Below, piece after piece: positions 26,706 through 34,982 of a stretch of DNA of 64,000 nt. Position numbers and translations under genes: made by a program. Each line of letters starts with the position of its first letter. Position 1 is the first letter of the stretch. A model generated the notes under the pieces. That model saw nothing but the letters and a program-made list of their open reading frames with translations. It was not told where the DNA came from and searched no databases. The DNA is from Pseudomonadota bacterium (lineage in GTDB: Bacteria > Pseudomonadota > Alphaproteobacteria > Sphingomonadales > Sphingomonadaceae): positions 1,018,367 to 1,082,366 of the forward strand of contig JBCBSU010000001.1 of the NCBI GenBank assembly GCA_039818985.1. The letters run 5' to 3'.

Positions 26706-27010
26706 GATTTTCTCCTGCCCCGCATATTTTTCGTCAACCATTGCTCTGGATTGAGCAGCCGTCAAGCGCAACGCTATGTAGCAGTGAACAGGAAAATACG
26801 GGGCATGGATGCCTGATGCGCTTATGGAACATAATTTTCTGATAGGATTTTATACCGTGCGGCAATTGTTCCGGATGATTCGGCAATCGGCGAATCCGTG
26901 TGTATAAAGCCGTTTTGCGGCATCGCATTTTGTCGATCAGCGCCAGACACTTGCCGTAAACTGATGATCAGCCGATTGCGCAGATAGCAGGAGCGTTTAC
27001 AATTCTCTTA
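26706..27010. other. Divergent control region with a small inverted repeat
   Basis: These 305 bases separate the divergent DUF3604 and LuxR-type genes and contain no credible coding frame. GATTCG-GCAATCGG-CGAATC at 26877-26896 is a six-base inverted repeat of operator size. Two TGATCAGC/CGATCAGC-type words occur near 26934-26975. These may be regulator sites for either gene, but no promoter was identified with confidence. Confidence 0.45.
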
Positions 27011-27469
27011 ATGGGGCTAATGGAATCCGAGTCGATGTTGGACAGGCTATCGGGCCGGCAACGCGAGTGTCTGACGCTCGTTGGTGATGGCTATACATCC
27101 AAGGAAATTGCCCGGAAACTGTCGATTTCTCCGTCGACCGTAGACAATCATATCAATTCCGCAATTCACCTTACCGGAGCAGCGAACCGCGCCGAGGCTG
27201 CACGCATGCTCAAGCAGATTGCCCATAGGCAGGCATTGCCTAGGCAGCCGCAAACTCTTCTCAAACCCGAAAAAACCGGCACTGATGAAGCGGTGGACAG
27301 ACCTGCTGTCTGGACGCAGTTTTTGAAATTACCGCCGTTCAGGGGAACAGCTGACAATATGAGTGGAAGGTTGCGAACCTTCCACATAGTGCAACTCGCC
27401 ATAGTTTCTTCCATCGCGGTTCTTGCAATCGCTTTGATCATGGCAGGAGCAATGCACATATTGTCCTGA
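27011..27469 (+). CDS. LuxR-type HTH regulator with C-terminal membrane anchor
   Basis: This 152-residue protein joins a GerE/LuxR DNA-binding domain (residues about 10-65, LSGRQRECLTLVGDGYTSKEIARKLSISPSTVDNH broken into the usual helices) to a linker and one transmembrane helix near residues 126-149 (IVQLAIVSSIAVLAIALIM). It lacks a receiver or autoinducer-binding domain. The DNA-binding domain would be held at the inner membrane on the cytoplasmic side. In-frame ATG codons at 27011, 27020 and 27035 are all possible starts. It begins a four-gene run on the plus strand. Confidence 0.8.
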   Translation: MGLMESESMLDRLSGRQRECLTLVGDGYTSKEIARKLSISPSTVDNHINSAIHLTGAANRAEAARMLKQIAHRQALPRQPQTLLKPEKTGTDEAVDRPAVWTQFLKLPPFRGTADNMSGRLRTFHIVQLAIVSSIAVLAIALIMAGAMHILS

Positions 27470-27503
27470 TTTGGCCCCGCGGAGGTTGATGAAGGAGGCC
27501 ATT

Positions 27504-27866
27504 TTGAAAATCGAAGAGAAAAACGGTCGCGTAGTGGCCAATGATACGCAAGTCACCCTCGCCAGCATCGATCAGGCAATTACGGATAACCTCAACCTGT
27601 GTTCGAGCATCCTCGAAGTCTCGAAAGCCTCGAACCTCCCCATATCTGCCAATCAGCCGTTGATCGAAGGCTGCGCCGAAAGCCTGAACGACATCGTTAG
27701 CGGTCGGCGAAAGATGGTCAAACTGCTGGCCAGCATGCAACGCATACAACGCCAGAGCAATCTCTCCGAAACTGCCTTTGGCTGCCCCGATGGTCTGCAT
27801 GGCATGGTCAGCAGTCCGGAAACAGCCACTGAAACGGTTCGTCAGCCGGAGGCTGTCAGCCAGTAA
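27504..27866 (+). CDS. Small soluble protein of unknown function in the LuxR/MarR cassette
   Basis: This is a 120-residue protein, predicted helical, with the recognisable stretch TQVTLASIDQAITDNLNLCSSILE and GRRKMVKLLASMQRIQ. No known domain was recognised. The start choice rests on AAGGAGG, which lies five bases before TTG at 27504; an ATG at 27489 overlaps that site and has only GGAGG three bases upstream. It follows the LuxR-type gene by 34 bases and precedes the membrane-protein gene by 73. Confidence 0.6.
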   Translation: MKIEEKNGRVVANDTQVTLASIDQAITDNLNLCSSILEVSKASNLPISANQPLIEGCAESLNDIVSGRRKMVKLLASMQRIQRQSNLSETAFGCPDGLHGMVSSPETATETVRQPEAVSQ

Positions 27867-27939
27867 CGCCGCGCTGCCGATCACATTATCGGCAGCGACC
27901 TAAATCGATAACACCAGTCGAAAGTGATATCCTCGACCC

Positions 27940-28389
27940 ATGATTGCACTGATTTTCTGGGTGCTGGTTCTGCTGGCATGCGCTTACGGTTTCCTCTGCG
28001 GAGGATGGGAGGCGAGGGTCGCCTCGATAGTCACGGTCGCCGCATCTCTCGGTACCTACGGTATATACTGGGCAGGTGCGGGCGGACCGTGGCTATCGTT
28101 GCAAATGGGTGTGCTGCTGGTCGATCTGGCCTATCTCGGTGCATTGCACTGGCTCGTCCTGCGCAGCCGCTATTGCTGGCCGATATGGATGTGTGCATTT
28201 CAGCTGGCCGGCGTGTCGACACACTTCCCGGGACTGATGCCGGTCAGTCTGGTCTCCGACATTTACGAAGCATTGCAGGGCTTCTGGTCGATTCCCGTGA
28301 TCCTCTCGATGGTCCTGGGGGTCTATTATGAGCAAAATCAGAGGAACGGTTATGATCGAGGGCAGTCCTTTGGGCGCATCGATATCTGA
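27940..28389 (+). CDS. Small multi-pass membrane protein of the LuxR/MarR cassette
   Basis: This 149-residue protein has about four hydrophobic segments: residues 1-20, 28-46, 55-75 and 103-127. Trp and Tyr residues are frequent. The C-terminal 25 residues are hydrophilic and lie in the part that overlaps the next gene by 38 bases in a different frame. No known function or motif. The overlap and orientation make co-expression with the MarR-like gene likely. Confidence 0.6.
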   Translation: MIALIFWVLVLLACAYGFLCGGWEARVASIVTVAASLGTYGIYWAGAGGPWLSLQMGVLLVDLAYLGALHWLVLRSRYCWPIWMCAFQLAGVSTHFPGLMPVSLVSDIYEALQGFWSIPVILSMVLGVYYEQNQRNGYDRGQSFGRIDI

Positions 28390-28828
28390 TGAGCCGACCG
28401 ACGCGAATATAGCCAGACTGAAGCTTTTGCTTCGGACAAATGTCGCACATGACGAAGATGTCACTGCCGCAGGAGATCAGGCCGGGAATCTGATTAATGT
28501 CAGCCGGCTTGTCGATACCGGTGTGCTGCTGAAGGCGCTGCATGCGCATCTCTTCTCCAGAGAAGTCTTTGGCGAGGCCGCATGGGAAATGCTCGTTGCG
28601 CTGAGCCTGTCGGGTTCTGGCTCAGGCGAGGGAAGTAAAAGCTTCACCGTCGATATGCGTGTATTGACCCCTTTGGCGCGACGATATGTCGATGTCATGC
28701 GCCATCATGGCTATCTGATCCAGGCGGCCGCCAATGATGGTGTCGAGGGTATCATTATCAGGCTGACGGAAAAATCCTGGATAATCATCCGTGCCTGGAT
28801 TGCCATGAACGACCGCGAAGGAACATAG
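28352..28828 (+). CDS. MarR-like winged-helix protein
   Basis: This protein of about 158 residues has a winged-helix pattern resembling MarR-type regulators. A helical start is followed by LLKALHAHLFSREVFGEAAWEMLVALSL, split here as helices around a dimer and recognition region, the FTVDMRVLTPLARRYVDVMRHHGYLIQ helix pair and the wing strands GIIIRLTEKSWIIIRAWI. The start is probably the ATG at 28352, with an earlier ATG at 28328. It overlaps the membrane-protein gene. Sphingomonads often encode such short MarR-like proteins near LuxR-type genes; their targets are unknown. Confidence 0.65.
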   Translation: MIEGSPLGASISDEPTDANIARLKLLLRTNVAHDEDVTAAGDQAGNLINVSRLVDTGVLLKALHAHLFSREVFGEAAWEMLVALSLSGSGSGEGSKSFTVDMRVLTPLARRYVDVMRHHGYLIQAAANDGVEGIIIRLTEKSWIIIRAWIAMNDREGT

Positions 28829-28870
28829 AACTGCTCTCTGACTCAAGGGCTTGCTGTCTGTTTCAGGGCC

Positions 28871-29638
28871 TTACTCTGCCTGTGCGCTTTCCTCCTTTGT
28901 CTCTTCCTGGCCAAGCACACCGGATCCGAAATCGATGACGAAGTTGATCGGAATATCGGCAATGGCGGTGTCGCCGTCATAATTGGCTGGCAAAGGTTCC
29001 AGTTGGGTTACCATTTTCGCTACGCGGCGGATTTCGAAATCGAGCCGACGATGGCCTGTGGACTTGACGATCTCGGCCTTTAGCACCTTTCCCGAGCGGG
29101 CGACGGTGACGCGCAATATGCCCGTGCCTTGGCGCTTATTGTCGATGGCGCTTTGCGGGTAGCGAAGATTCTGGGTGTATTGTTGCTGCGATATGCGGAT
29201 AAAGCGCTCGCTCAGTCGCGTGATCTTGGCCGGAGGTTTGGGTTTTGGGGCTGCCTTTTGAGGTGGCGGTGGTGGCGGTACGGCTTTGGCACCGGTCCCC
29301 GATGACAATGGCCCGCCTTCGGACGATGCAGCGACAGCGCGTGGCTGATCCGGCGGTGCCGGTGGCGGGGCATCATCGGCGCGTTCGGAGGGCACCACCG
29401 GGTCTTCGGTGGTTTCGACACCCGGAGGAGGTGGTTCGAGCCGTCGCGCCGGTGCGCCCAGCGCGATCACCGTTTCCTCCAGTGCTTCCGCCATTTCCGG
29501 CAGGGCGCTACGCGAATATTGCCAGATGGCGAAGAACAATATCGTGGCGGAGAAAACCAGCCCCAGGCCCCAATGCCATTCGCGCGGAACCGGCGGTCGA
29601 TCCGGGCTGATCGCGCTGCTCCACTGGTCGGCATACAT
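28871..29638 (-). CDS. tonB: Energy transducer TonB
   Basis: This 255-residue protein carries proton-motive energy from the inner membrane to outer-membrane receptors. The N-terminal anchor lies near residues 22-43 (HWGLGLVFSATILFFAIW). A Pro-rich periplasmic region contains PPPPPPQKAAPKPKPPAK. The C-terminal domain has RYPQSAIDNKRQGTGILRVTVARSGKV, here divided as the TonB_C strand pair, and ends near PINFVIDFG. It is last in the exbB-exbD-exbD-tonB operon, 19 bases after the second exbD. Confidence 0.9.
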   Translation of the reverse strand: MYADQWSSAISPDRPPVPREWHWGLGLVFSATILFFAIWQYSRSALPEMAEALEETVIALGAPARRLEPPPPGVETTEDPVVPSERADDAPPPAPPDQPRAVAASSEGGPLSSGTGAKAVPPPPPPQKAAPKPKPPAKITRLSERFIRISQQQYTQNLRYPQSAIDNKRQGTGILRVTVARSGKVLKAEIVKSTGHRRLDFEIRRVAKMVTQLEPLPANYDGDTAIADIPINFVIDFGSGVLGQEETKEESAQAE

Positions 29639-29657
29639 GGCGTTATCCCTTCGAGCC

Positions 29658-30068
29658 CTAGCCTTCGCGCGCCCGACCGACAGTCAGCAGCACGATATAT
29701 TCCGCTCCAGCCTGGCGGATATCCTCCATGATTGCGATGACCTCTTTCGCTTCCGCCTCGGAATCGGGTTTGAGCTGGATCAGGCCATCGGGCTTTTCGT
29801 TCAGCGCCTGGCGGATACGCGCGGTCAGCTGGTCGCGCGCTATCGGTTCATCGCCCAGCGCAACCTTGCCGTCCTCGCTGACCAGAATGACAAAATCCTT
29901 GACGTCGCCGCGCTTGTCGATGCCCGATTGTGCCGGCGCAACCGGAAAGGCATCCTCTTTTTCGATGGTGCCGGCGAGCATGAAGAACACCAGCAGGATG
30001 AACACCACGTCTATCAGCGGTGTGATGTTGATCAATTCCCCCTTGGGCCGGTAGCGTTCGATTCTCAT
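29658..30068 (-). CDS. exbD: ExbD/TolR family protein (second copy)
   Basis: This 136-residue protein works in the ExbB-ExbD proton channel. It has a short cytoplasmic start, one transmembrane helix beginning INITPLIDVVFILLVFFMLAG with the proton-carrying Asp in PLIDVVF, and a periplasmic domain (VSEDGKVALGDEPIARDQL). It overlaps the preceding exbD by four bases. Two ExbD proteins beside one ExbB suggest a heteromeric channel. It is distinct in sequence from the first copy. Confidence 0.92.
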   Translation of the reverse strand: MRIERYRPKGELINITPLIDVVFILLVFFMLAGTIEKEDAFPVAPAQSGIDKRGDVKDFVILVSEDGKVALGDEPIARDQLTARIRQALNEKPDGLIQLKPDSEAEAKEVIAIMEDIRQAGAEYIVLLTVGRAREG

Positions 30069-30478
30069 GGCGCTACCACCTCTTCTTCAGGCGGTGAGAA
30101 GGTAACCGCAAAAGCCCCCGAATCGCGCGTCAGCTGATAGATGTCGATCGCCTTCTGCATGGTGACATCGGACATTGGCCGGATCAGAAAAGTGCGGCCC
30201 GGGTCGATCTCGGTGAGCGCGGCGACATCGGCTTCGATCTGCTGCGCCGATGCAGGTTCGCCGTCATATTCCAGATCGCCATTGCTTTTGATGCGAATGA
30301 CGATGGCGGCGGTCGGGTCCTGCACCACCTCCATGTCCTGCGGTGTATCGATGCCGATGAGGCGGAATCGGGCGAAATTGGTGGTCAGCATGAAGAACAC
30401 CAGCAATATGAAAACAACGTCGATCAGCGGCGTGACATTGAGCAGGGTGATATTTCGGCGTTTGCGCCGGAGGTTCAT
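30065..30478 (-). CDS. exbD: ExbD/TolR family protein (first copy)
   Basis: This 137-residue protein has an N-terminal cationic segment (NLRRKRRNITLLNVTP), a transmembrane helix with the conserved Asp in PLIDVVFILLVFFML, and a periplasmic domain containing DGEPASAQQIEADV. It probably pairs with the second ExbD in the ExbB pentamer. Start and stop overlap its neighbours by four bases each, so exbB-exbD-exbD are translationally coupled. Confidence 0.92.
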   Translation of the reverse strand: MNLRRKRRNITLLNVTPLIDVVFILLVFFMLTTNFARFRLIGIDTPQDMEVVQDPTAAIVIRIKSNGDLEYDGEPASAQQIEADVAALTEIDPGRTFLIRPMSDVTMQKAIDIYQLTRDSGAFAVTFSPPEEEVVAP

Positions 30479-31284
30479 GTGACTGGGCTCTGGGCCGGTT
30501 GTTCAGGCGCGTCGGCAGCAGCGGCGCCGTTGGGCCGGTTTTCGGGGACTGCTTCATAGAGCGGGATGGTGAAGACCTGGGTCGCGGCATCTTCCATCCG
30601 CTGCGCCTCAACATCGACCGAGCGCTGTAGCCAGGTGAACAATACCGCTGCCGGGATGGCCACTGCCAAACCTGCCGCAGTGGTAAGCAGGGCTTCCCAG
30701 ATACCGCCAGCAAGCACTGCCGGCTCGATACTGTCGCCGACGCTTTCCATCTGCTGAAATGCCTCGATCATGCCTAGAACGGTACCGAGAAGGCCGAGCA
30801 GCGGCGCAATGGTGGCGATCAGGCTGAGCAGCGCCAGTCCGCGTTCCAGCCCATCGAGCTGGGCCTGGGCAATACGGGTGGTCTCCTCGCGGACAATGGT
30901 GTCGTTCATCTGCGGGTTGGCATTGCCGCGTACCGCTGCCGCCATCACCTTGGCCACGGGGCTGTGACGCGGTTCCAGGTCGTTTAACGCATCTGCATAG
31001 CGGCCATTGCGGATGACCGGTACAATGTCGCCCACAAAGGAAGAGCGCCCGACACCGAGGCGAGCAAACTGGACGAATTTCACCAGCGCCACCGCCAAAG
31101 CCAGCAGGGCCAAAACCGCCAATATCGCGATGATCGGCCCACCCACCTCGAACAGCCGTTGCACCGGTGACATCTCGCTGGCGACTGTTGCAGCTTGTGC
31201 CGGAGAGCTGAATAGCAGCAGTAAAGCGCAGCAGGATGTTGTCAAAGCGCGCCTGTTTTCGGGAATAGCCGTGTCTATGCGCAT
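30475..31284 (-). CDS. exbB: ExbB/TolQ/MotA family proton channel protein
   Basis: This 269-residue channel protein has an N-terminal signal-like hydrophobic segment (SCCALLLLFSSPAQA) followed by three membrane helices: residues about 52-74, 160-185 and 205-228. The conserved SLIATIAPLLGLLGTVLGMIEAF and GGIWEALLTTAAGLAVAIPA motifs are present. It is first in the operon and is divergent from the ECF transporter gene with 133 bases between starts. Confidence 0.92.
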   Translation of the reverse strand: MRIDTAIPENRRALTTSCCALLLLFSSPAQAATVASEMSPVQRLFEVGGPIIAILAVLALLALAVALVKFVQFARLGVGRSSFVGDIVPVIRNGRYADALNDLEPRHSPVAKVMAAAVRGNANPQMNDTIVREETTRIAQAQLDGLERGLALLSLIATIAPLLGLLGTVLGMIEAFQQMESVGDSIEPAVLAGGIWEALLTTAAGLAVAIPAAVLFTWLQRSVDVEAQRMEDAATQVFTIPLYEAVPENRPNGAAAADAPEQPAQSPVT

Positions 31285-31417
31285 GATTCTTACCCGCCCA
31301 CCTCTTGAATGTGTCGTCTCTAGGCGTGATTGACGTAATTTTTATTACAAAATAACGACAGCCGCTTGCATATATTCTTCATATCTCTGTCATACCGCCA
31401 TGAAACAGTGATCTTTC

Positions 31418-33694
31418 ATGGCGGTCGATACACTCTCTTCGCAACGGAAAACCGGGCAGGGCAACAGTGGGGGGACACCGCTTTCCGGCGCACGTTTTGT
31501 AATGATTCTCGGCGTCACTGCAGTGCTGTTTTTTCTCGGCCTGATCCCGCTTGAGGCAATCCCCGAAATCCCCGTCGATATCGACAGCAAGCCGTTTTTT
31601 ATCCCGTTGGTGCTGGCGGCTTTACTGCCGACGGGGCGGCCGGGCTTTGCCGTGGCGCTGGGCGCGTCGCTTGGCGAGGGGCTGCGCGACATGATGGAGG
31701 GCTATGAACTCGACGATCCGATCGGCTTTGTCGGCTACGCTGTCGGGTTTGCTTTGGCGAGTTATGTCATTGGTACACGCGCCCGTAGCCCGCTATTCCT
31801 CACTATAGGGGCCATTGTCGCAGCGTTCGTTCAGGCGCTTTTCGAGGCATCTTCCTTCCTGCTGTTCGGCACCGAAAGCATGGGCATCGTCATTCAGAGC
31901 ACTATTGGCAATACCATCACCCATGGGGTGATCTGGGGTGCCATTCCGCTGCTGTTTCTGGTTCCTGCATTGCATGGCCGGTTTGAACGCTTTCTCGGTT
32001 TTGCGCCCAAGGGCTTCGAGGCAGATGTACCACCATTGCAGCCGCTGGTTCCGCGGCATCCCCCCGATCCGGATGCCTTGTTGAGTGCACAGGCCTTGCA
32101 ATTCCGCTATCCGGGTGAGACCGGACGGGCGCTGGCGGGCGTCGATATCGATATATTGCCGTTCCGGGTGACCGGACTGATCGGCCCATCACAGGCCGGC
32201 AAATCGACGCTGTGCAAGGTGCTGGCTGGCTTGGCCCCGCATGTCACCGGCGGTGAAATGACGGGCGAATTGCAGCAGCCGGCTACCGGACCGGAGGCTC
32301 TGGGTATCGGCTATGTCGCCGATGATGCAGCGGCGATGATGACCCGTACACGCGGACTGATGGAGGTGGCCTCGGCGCTGGCCGGATCCGGGTTATCCGT
32401 CGAAGAGATAGAATATAGAGCGCTCGACGCGCTCGACGCTGTGGGCATATCCGAGACCGAAGCGCGGCGCTATATCTGGGAATTGCCGCTGCAGAAACAA
32501 TCGCTTGTTGCGCTGGTAGCGGCGACGGTGACCAATCCGCATATCCTGATCATCGATGAATTGCCGTCGCATCTGGACAAGGTGGGCAAGACGATTTTGC
32601 GCCAGCAGATCGCCCGCGTTACCGCCAGGGGTGGTGCGGTGCTGCTGGTCGACAATGACACCGACCGACAGCTGGTGCATTGCGATCATATTGCCATTAT
32701 GCGCGATGGCCGGATTGTCGCTATGGGAGAGGCCCCGGATATATTGTCGAACGCGCAAATCCTGGAACCTCTGGGCCTTTCGCCGCCACTGGAGCTGACG
32801 AAAATGGCACAGCCTGATGGCAGTGAACAAGATGCGCCGCTGGCGACACCGCTACCGGCTGATGATCATGATCCATCCATAAGCACACCAATTCTCGAAC
32901 TGCGCGCGATCGCGATGGACAATGATGATGGTGAGCGCGTGTTGCGCGATTGCAGCCTGTCCGTCGCTGCTGGCCGGGTCATCGGCATTGCCGGTGCCTA
33001 TGGCGCGGGCAAGTCCGCTCTGGCACGGCTGATCGCCGGGCTCGCCAGGGCACGCAGCGGGCAAGTCATCGTTGGTGGCGACGATATCACCAACTGGTCA
33101 GTTGCGCAGCGGCTAGACCATGTGGCGACGGTCATCCATGCGCCGCATGCCTTTTTCAGCGAGCGCACTGTGGCGCTGGAAATGGTCCGGTCGCTGCGCA
33201 CAGCCGGCGACACTGGATCCGAAGACAGGCACCGCCAGGACGCGTTGGTGCAGCGATATGCAGCTATGCTCGACCTTGTGGATATACTCGACGCCGATCC
33301 ACTGGCGCTGCCGCCCGGCATCGCCAAGCGGGTCCAGGTCGCGGCCATGTTGACGCGTGGCGCGCCGCTGCTGGTGCTTGACCGGGCGCTGGCCAATCTC
33401 GACCCCAAAGGCGTCACGCTGATGCATGAGGCGCTGCGCAACTACGTCACCACCGGTGGCACGGTTTTGCTGCTCGATCACGACATGGATATTCTCAGTG
33501 AATGGGCCAACCAGTTGTTCTTCCTCTCCGACGGTAGGCTGAACCCGGCCGAGCCGCAGCATGATGCGCTGCTGAGCCAGATATCTCGCTTCGGCCTGGA
33601 CTGGCCGCATGCCGCTGATATTGCGGTGCAGAATGGGCGTCAGGCAATGACCCGTGCCGAATTGTTGGCGGTTGCTGATGGAGGCACAGCATGA
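31418..33694 (+). CDS. ECF-type transporter fusion: S-like membrane domain with two ATPase domains
   Basis: This 758-residue polypeptide joins three parts. Residues about 27-192 have five or six hydrophobic helices and resemble an ECF S (substrate-capture) component. Residues about 222-455 and 492-712 are ABC ATPase domains. The first has Walker A GPSQAGKST at 256-264, Walker B ILIIDE ending at E381, but Asn413 in place of the switch His and LPLQKQ at 356-361 in place of LSGGQ. The second has Walker A GAYGAGKSA at 526-534, His688 in LLDHDMD, but Arg656 in place of the catalytic Glu, and LPPGIAKR at 631-638 as signature. It overlaps ecfT by four bases. Substrate unknown. Confidence 0.88.
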   Translation: MAVDTLSSQRKTGQGNSGGTPLSGARFVMILGVTAVLFFLGLIPLEAIPEIPVDIDSKPFFIPLVLAALLPTGRPGFAVALGASLGEGLRDMMEGYELDDPIGFVGYAVGFALASYVIGTRARSPLFLTIGAIVAAFVQALFEASSFLLFGTESMGIVIQSTIGNTITHGVIWGAIPLLFLVPALHGRFERFLGFAPKGFEADVPPLQPLVPRHPPDPDALLSAQALQFRYPGETGRALAGVDIDILPFRVTGLIGPSQAGKSTLCKVLAGLAPHVTGGEMTGELQQPATGPEALGIGYVADDAAAMMTRTRGLMEVASALAGSGLSVEEIEYRALDALDAVGISETEARRYIWELPLQKQSLVALVAATVTNPHILIIDELPSHLDKVGKTILRQQIARVTARGGAVLLVDNDTDRQLVHCDHIAIMRDGRIVAMGEAPDILSNAQILEPLGLSPPLELTKMAQPDGSEQDAPLATPLPADDHDPSISTPILELRAIAMDNDDGERVLRDCSLSVAAGRVIGIAGAYGAGKSALARLIAGLARARSGQVIVGGDDITNWSVAQRLDHVATVIHAPHAFFSERTVALEMVRSLRTAGDTGSEDRHRQDALVQRYAAMLDLVDILDADPLALPPGIAKRVQVAAMLTRGAPLLVLDRALANLDPKGVTLMHEALRNYVTTGGTVLLLDHDMDILSEWANQLFFLSDGRLNPAEPQHDALLSQISRFGLDWPHAADIAVQNGRQAMTRAELLAVADGGTA

Positions 33695-34416
33695 AGGTCC
33701 CGACGCTGCACACAGGCCGTGACAATTTCTGGCGTCGCCGCGACCCTCGCGTTAAATGGGCGCTGTTCTTCATCTATATCCTGCTCATCTACCTTGCGCC
33801 CGACTGGCGCTGGATGGCGGCGGCCTCTGCTGCCGGCTTTGTCATCGCTCTCACGGCACAGGCACCAGTCGGCTGGCTGTTGTTGATGCTGATGATCCAG
33901 ATCCCCAATGTCACCGGGCTGGTGATTATCCCGATGCTGGGGAGCGATTTCAGCTTCAACGACGAATTCCGCTTCGGCTTGCATATGGGCTTTGGCTGGA
34001 TCGCGGCGATCCTGATCGGGATCAGCCTGTTTTCGACTATGGATGTCGACGAGTTGGTGCAGGGATTGCGCGGCCTCGGCCTTCCAGCACAGTTCGCCTT
34101 TGTCGTCGGCTATGCCTTTGTGCTGGTCTATCTCAGCTTCACCGATCTCAGCCGCATCTATGATTCGATGCGACTCAAGGGGATGGAGCTGCGCTGGCGT
34201 CAGCCAATCGGCTCGCTGCGCAATTTGATGACAATGTTCATTCCGGCGCTGATTACCATTGTGCGGCGCGGCGGCACCATGGCTGTTGCATTGGAGGCAC
34301 GCGGCTTTGATGCCAAAAGCGTGATGACGGCCCGTTCCGAGAAAATTGATTCTGCGGATATCGCCGTTCTGACAGCAGGCATAGCCTGCCTCGTGGGAGC
34401 CCTGGTGATGCGATAA
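33691..34416 (+). CDS. ecfT: ECF transporter transmembrane component EcfT
   Basis: This 241-residue membrane protein has helices at about residues 25-43, 48-70, 92-110, 130-150 and 222-240. The coupling-helix region carries the two Ala-Arg-Gly-like motifs typical of EcfT (MRLKGMELRWRQPIGSLRN and ALEARGFDAKSVMT). It would scaffold the two ATPase domains of the upstream fusion and the S-like domain. Its start overlaps the upstream stop (ATGA), so the two proteins are made together. It is convergent with the ICMT-like gene. Confidence 0.9.
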   Translation: MKVPTLHTGRDNFWRRRDPRVKWALFFIYILLIYLAPDWRWMAAASAAGFVIALTAQAPVGWLLLMLMIQIPNVTGLVIIPMLGSDFSFNDEFRFGLHMGFGWIAAILIGISLFSTMDVDELVQGLRGLGLPAQFAFVVGYAFVLVYLSFTDLSRIYDSMRLKGMELRWRQPIGSLRNLMTMFIPALITIVRRGGTMAVALEARGFDAKSVMTARSEKIDSADIAVLTAGIACLVGALVMR

Positions 34417-34442
34417 TGCCGGGATTCGGCCAAGGCAGGTAC

Positions 34443-34982
34443 TTATCCATCGCGATGCTGAAGCACATCCGCTTCGGTGCGGATGCGGACAAACAATATC
34501 CCGGCATTGAGTAGCGAGAAGAGCAGGCTGATCCAGATATGGCCGAAGATCAGCGGTATAGTCATTATTTCGAGCGTCACCACCAGATAATTGGGGTGGC
34601 GGACAAAGCGAAATGGCCCATCGCTAATGCGTGGGAAATCGGGTGAGGAGATAATCCGCGTGGTCCAATAGGGACCAAGCGTCGCCAGCACCCAGAGCCG
34701 CATAGCCTGTAGCAGCAGGAACAGGACTGCCAGCGGCCAGATAATCGCCGCATCGGGCAGCGTGGCATAGACCAGCGTCAGCAGAAACGCGCCATGGATG
34801 ACGACCATCGCCGGATAATGCGACCGGCCATATTCCTGTGCCCCGCGTGCCAGCAATGCCCGCGTATTGCGCCGGGCATAGACCAGTTCACCCAGCCGCT
34901 GCATGATCAGCAGGGCGATAATGATCCCGGCGGCGGGCCAGTCGGGTTGCCAGGTCAGCGCGGCGGGCAGGGCATCAATCAT
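34443..34982 (-). CDS. Isoprenylcysteine carboxyl methyltransferase (ICMT) family protein
   Basis: This 179-residue membrane methyltransferase has about five hydrophobic segments. The ICMT core is seen in LGPYWTTRIISSPDFPRISDGPFRFVRHPNYLVV, split as the SAM-binding GPFRFVRHPNY motif and the preceding strand, and EIMTIPLIFGHIWIS. Its start overlaps the stop codon of the type III PKS gene. In Bacillus and Streptomyces, ICMT-like partners of type III PKSs (BpsB, SrsB) methylate alkylpyrones or alkylresorcinols, so the same role is likely here. Confidence 0.9.
   Translation of the reverse strand: MIDALPAALTWQPDWPAAGIIIALLIMQRLGELVYARRNTRALLARGAQEYGRSHYPAMVVIHGAFLLTLVYATLPDAAIIWPLAVLFLLLQAMRLWVLATLGPYWTTRIISSPDFPRISDGPFRFVRHPNYLVVTLEIMTIPLIFGHIWISLLFSLLNAGILFVRIRTEADVLQHRDG

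Noticed and set aside
31285-31417. Possible riboswitch before the ECF transporter gene
   Set aside because: The region is only 133 bases and shows no conserved cobalamin, thiamine or similar aptamer core that I could recognise.
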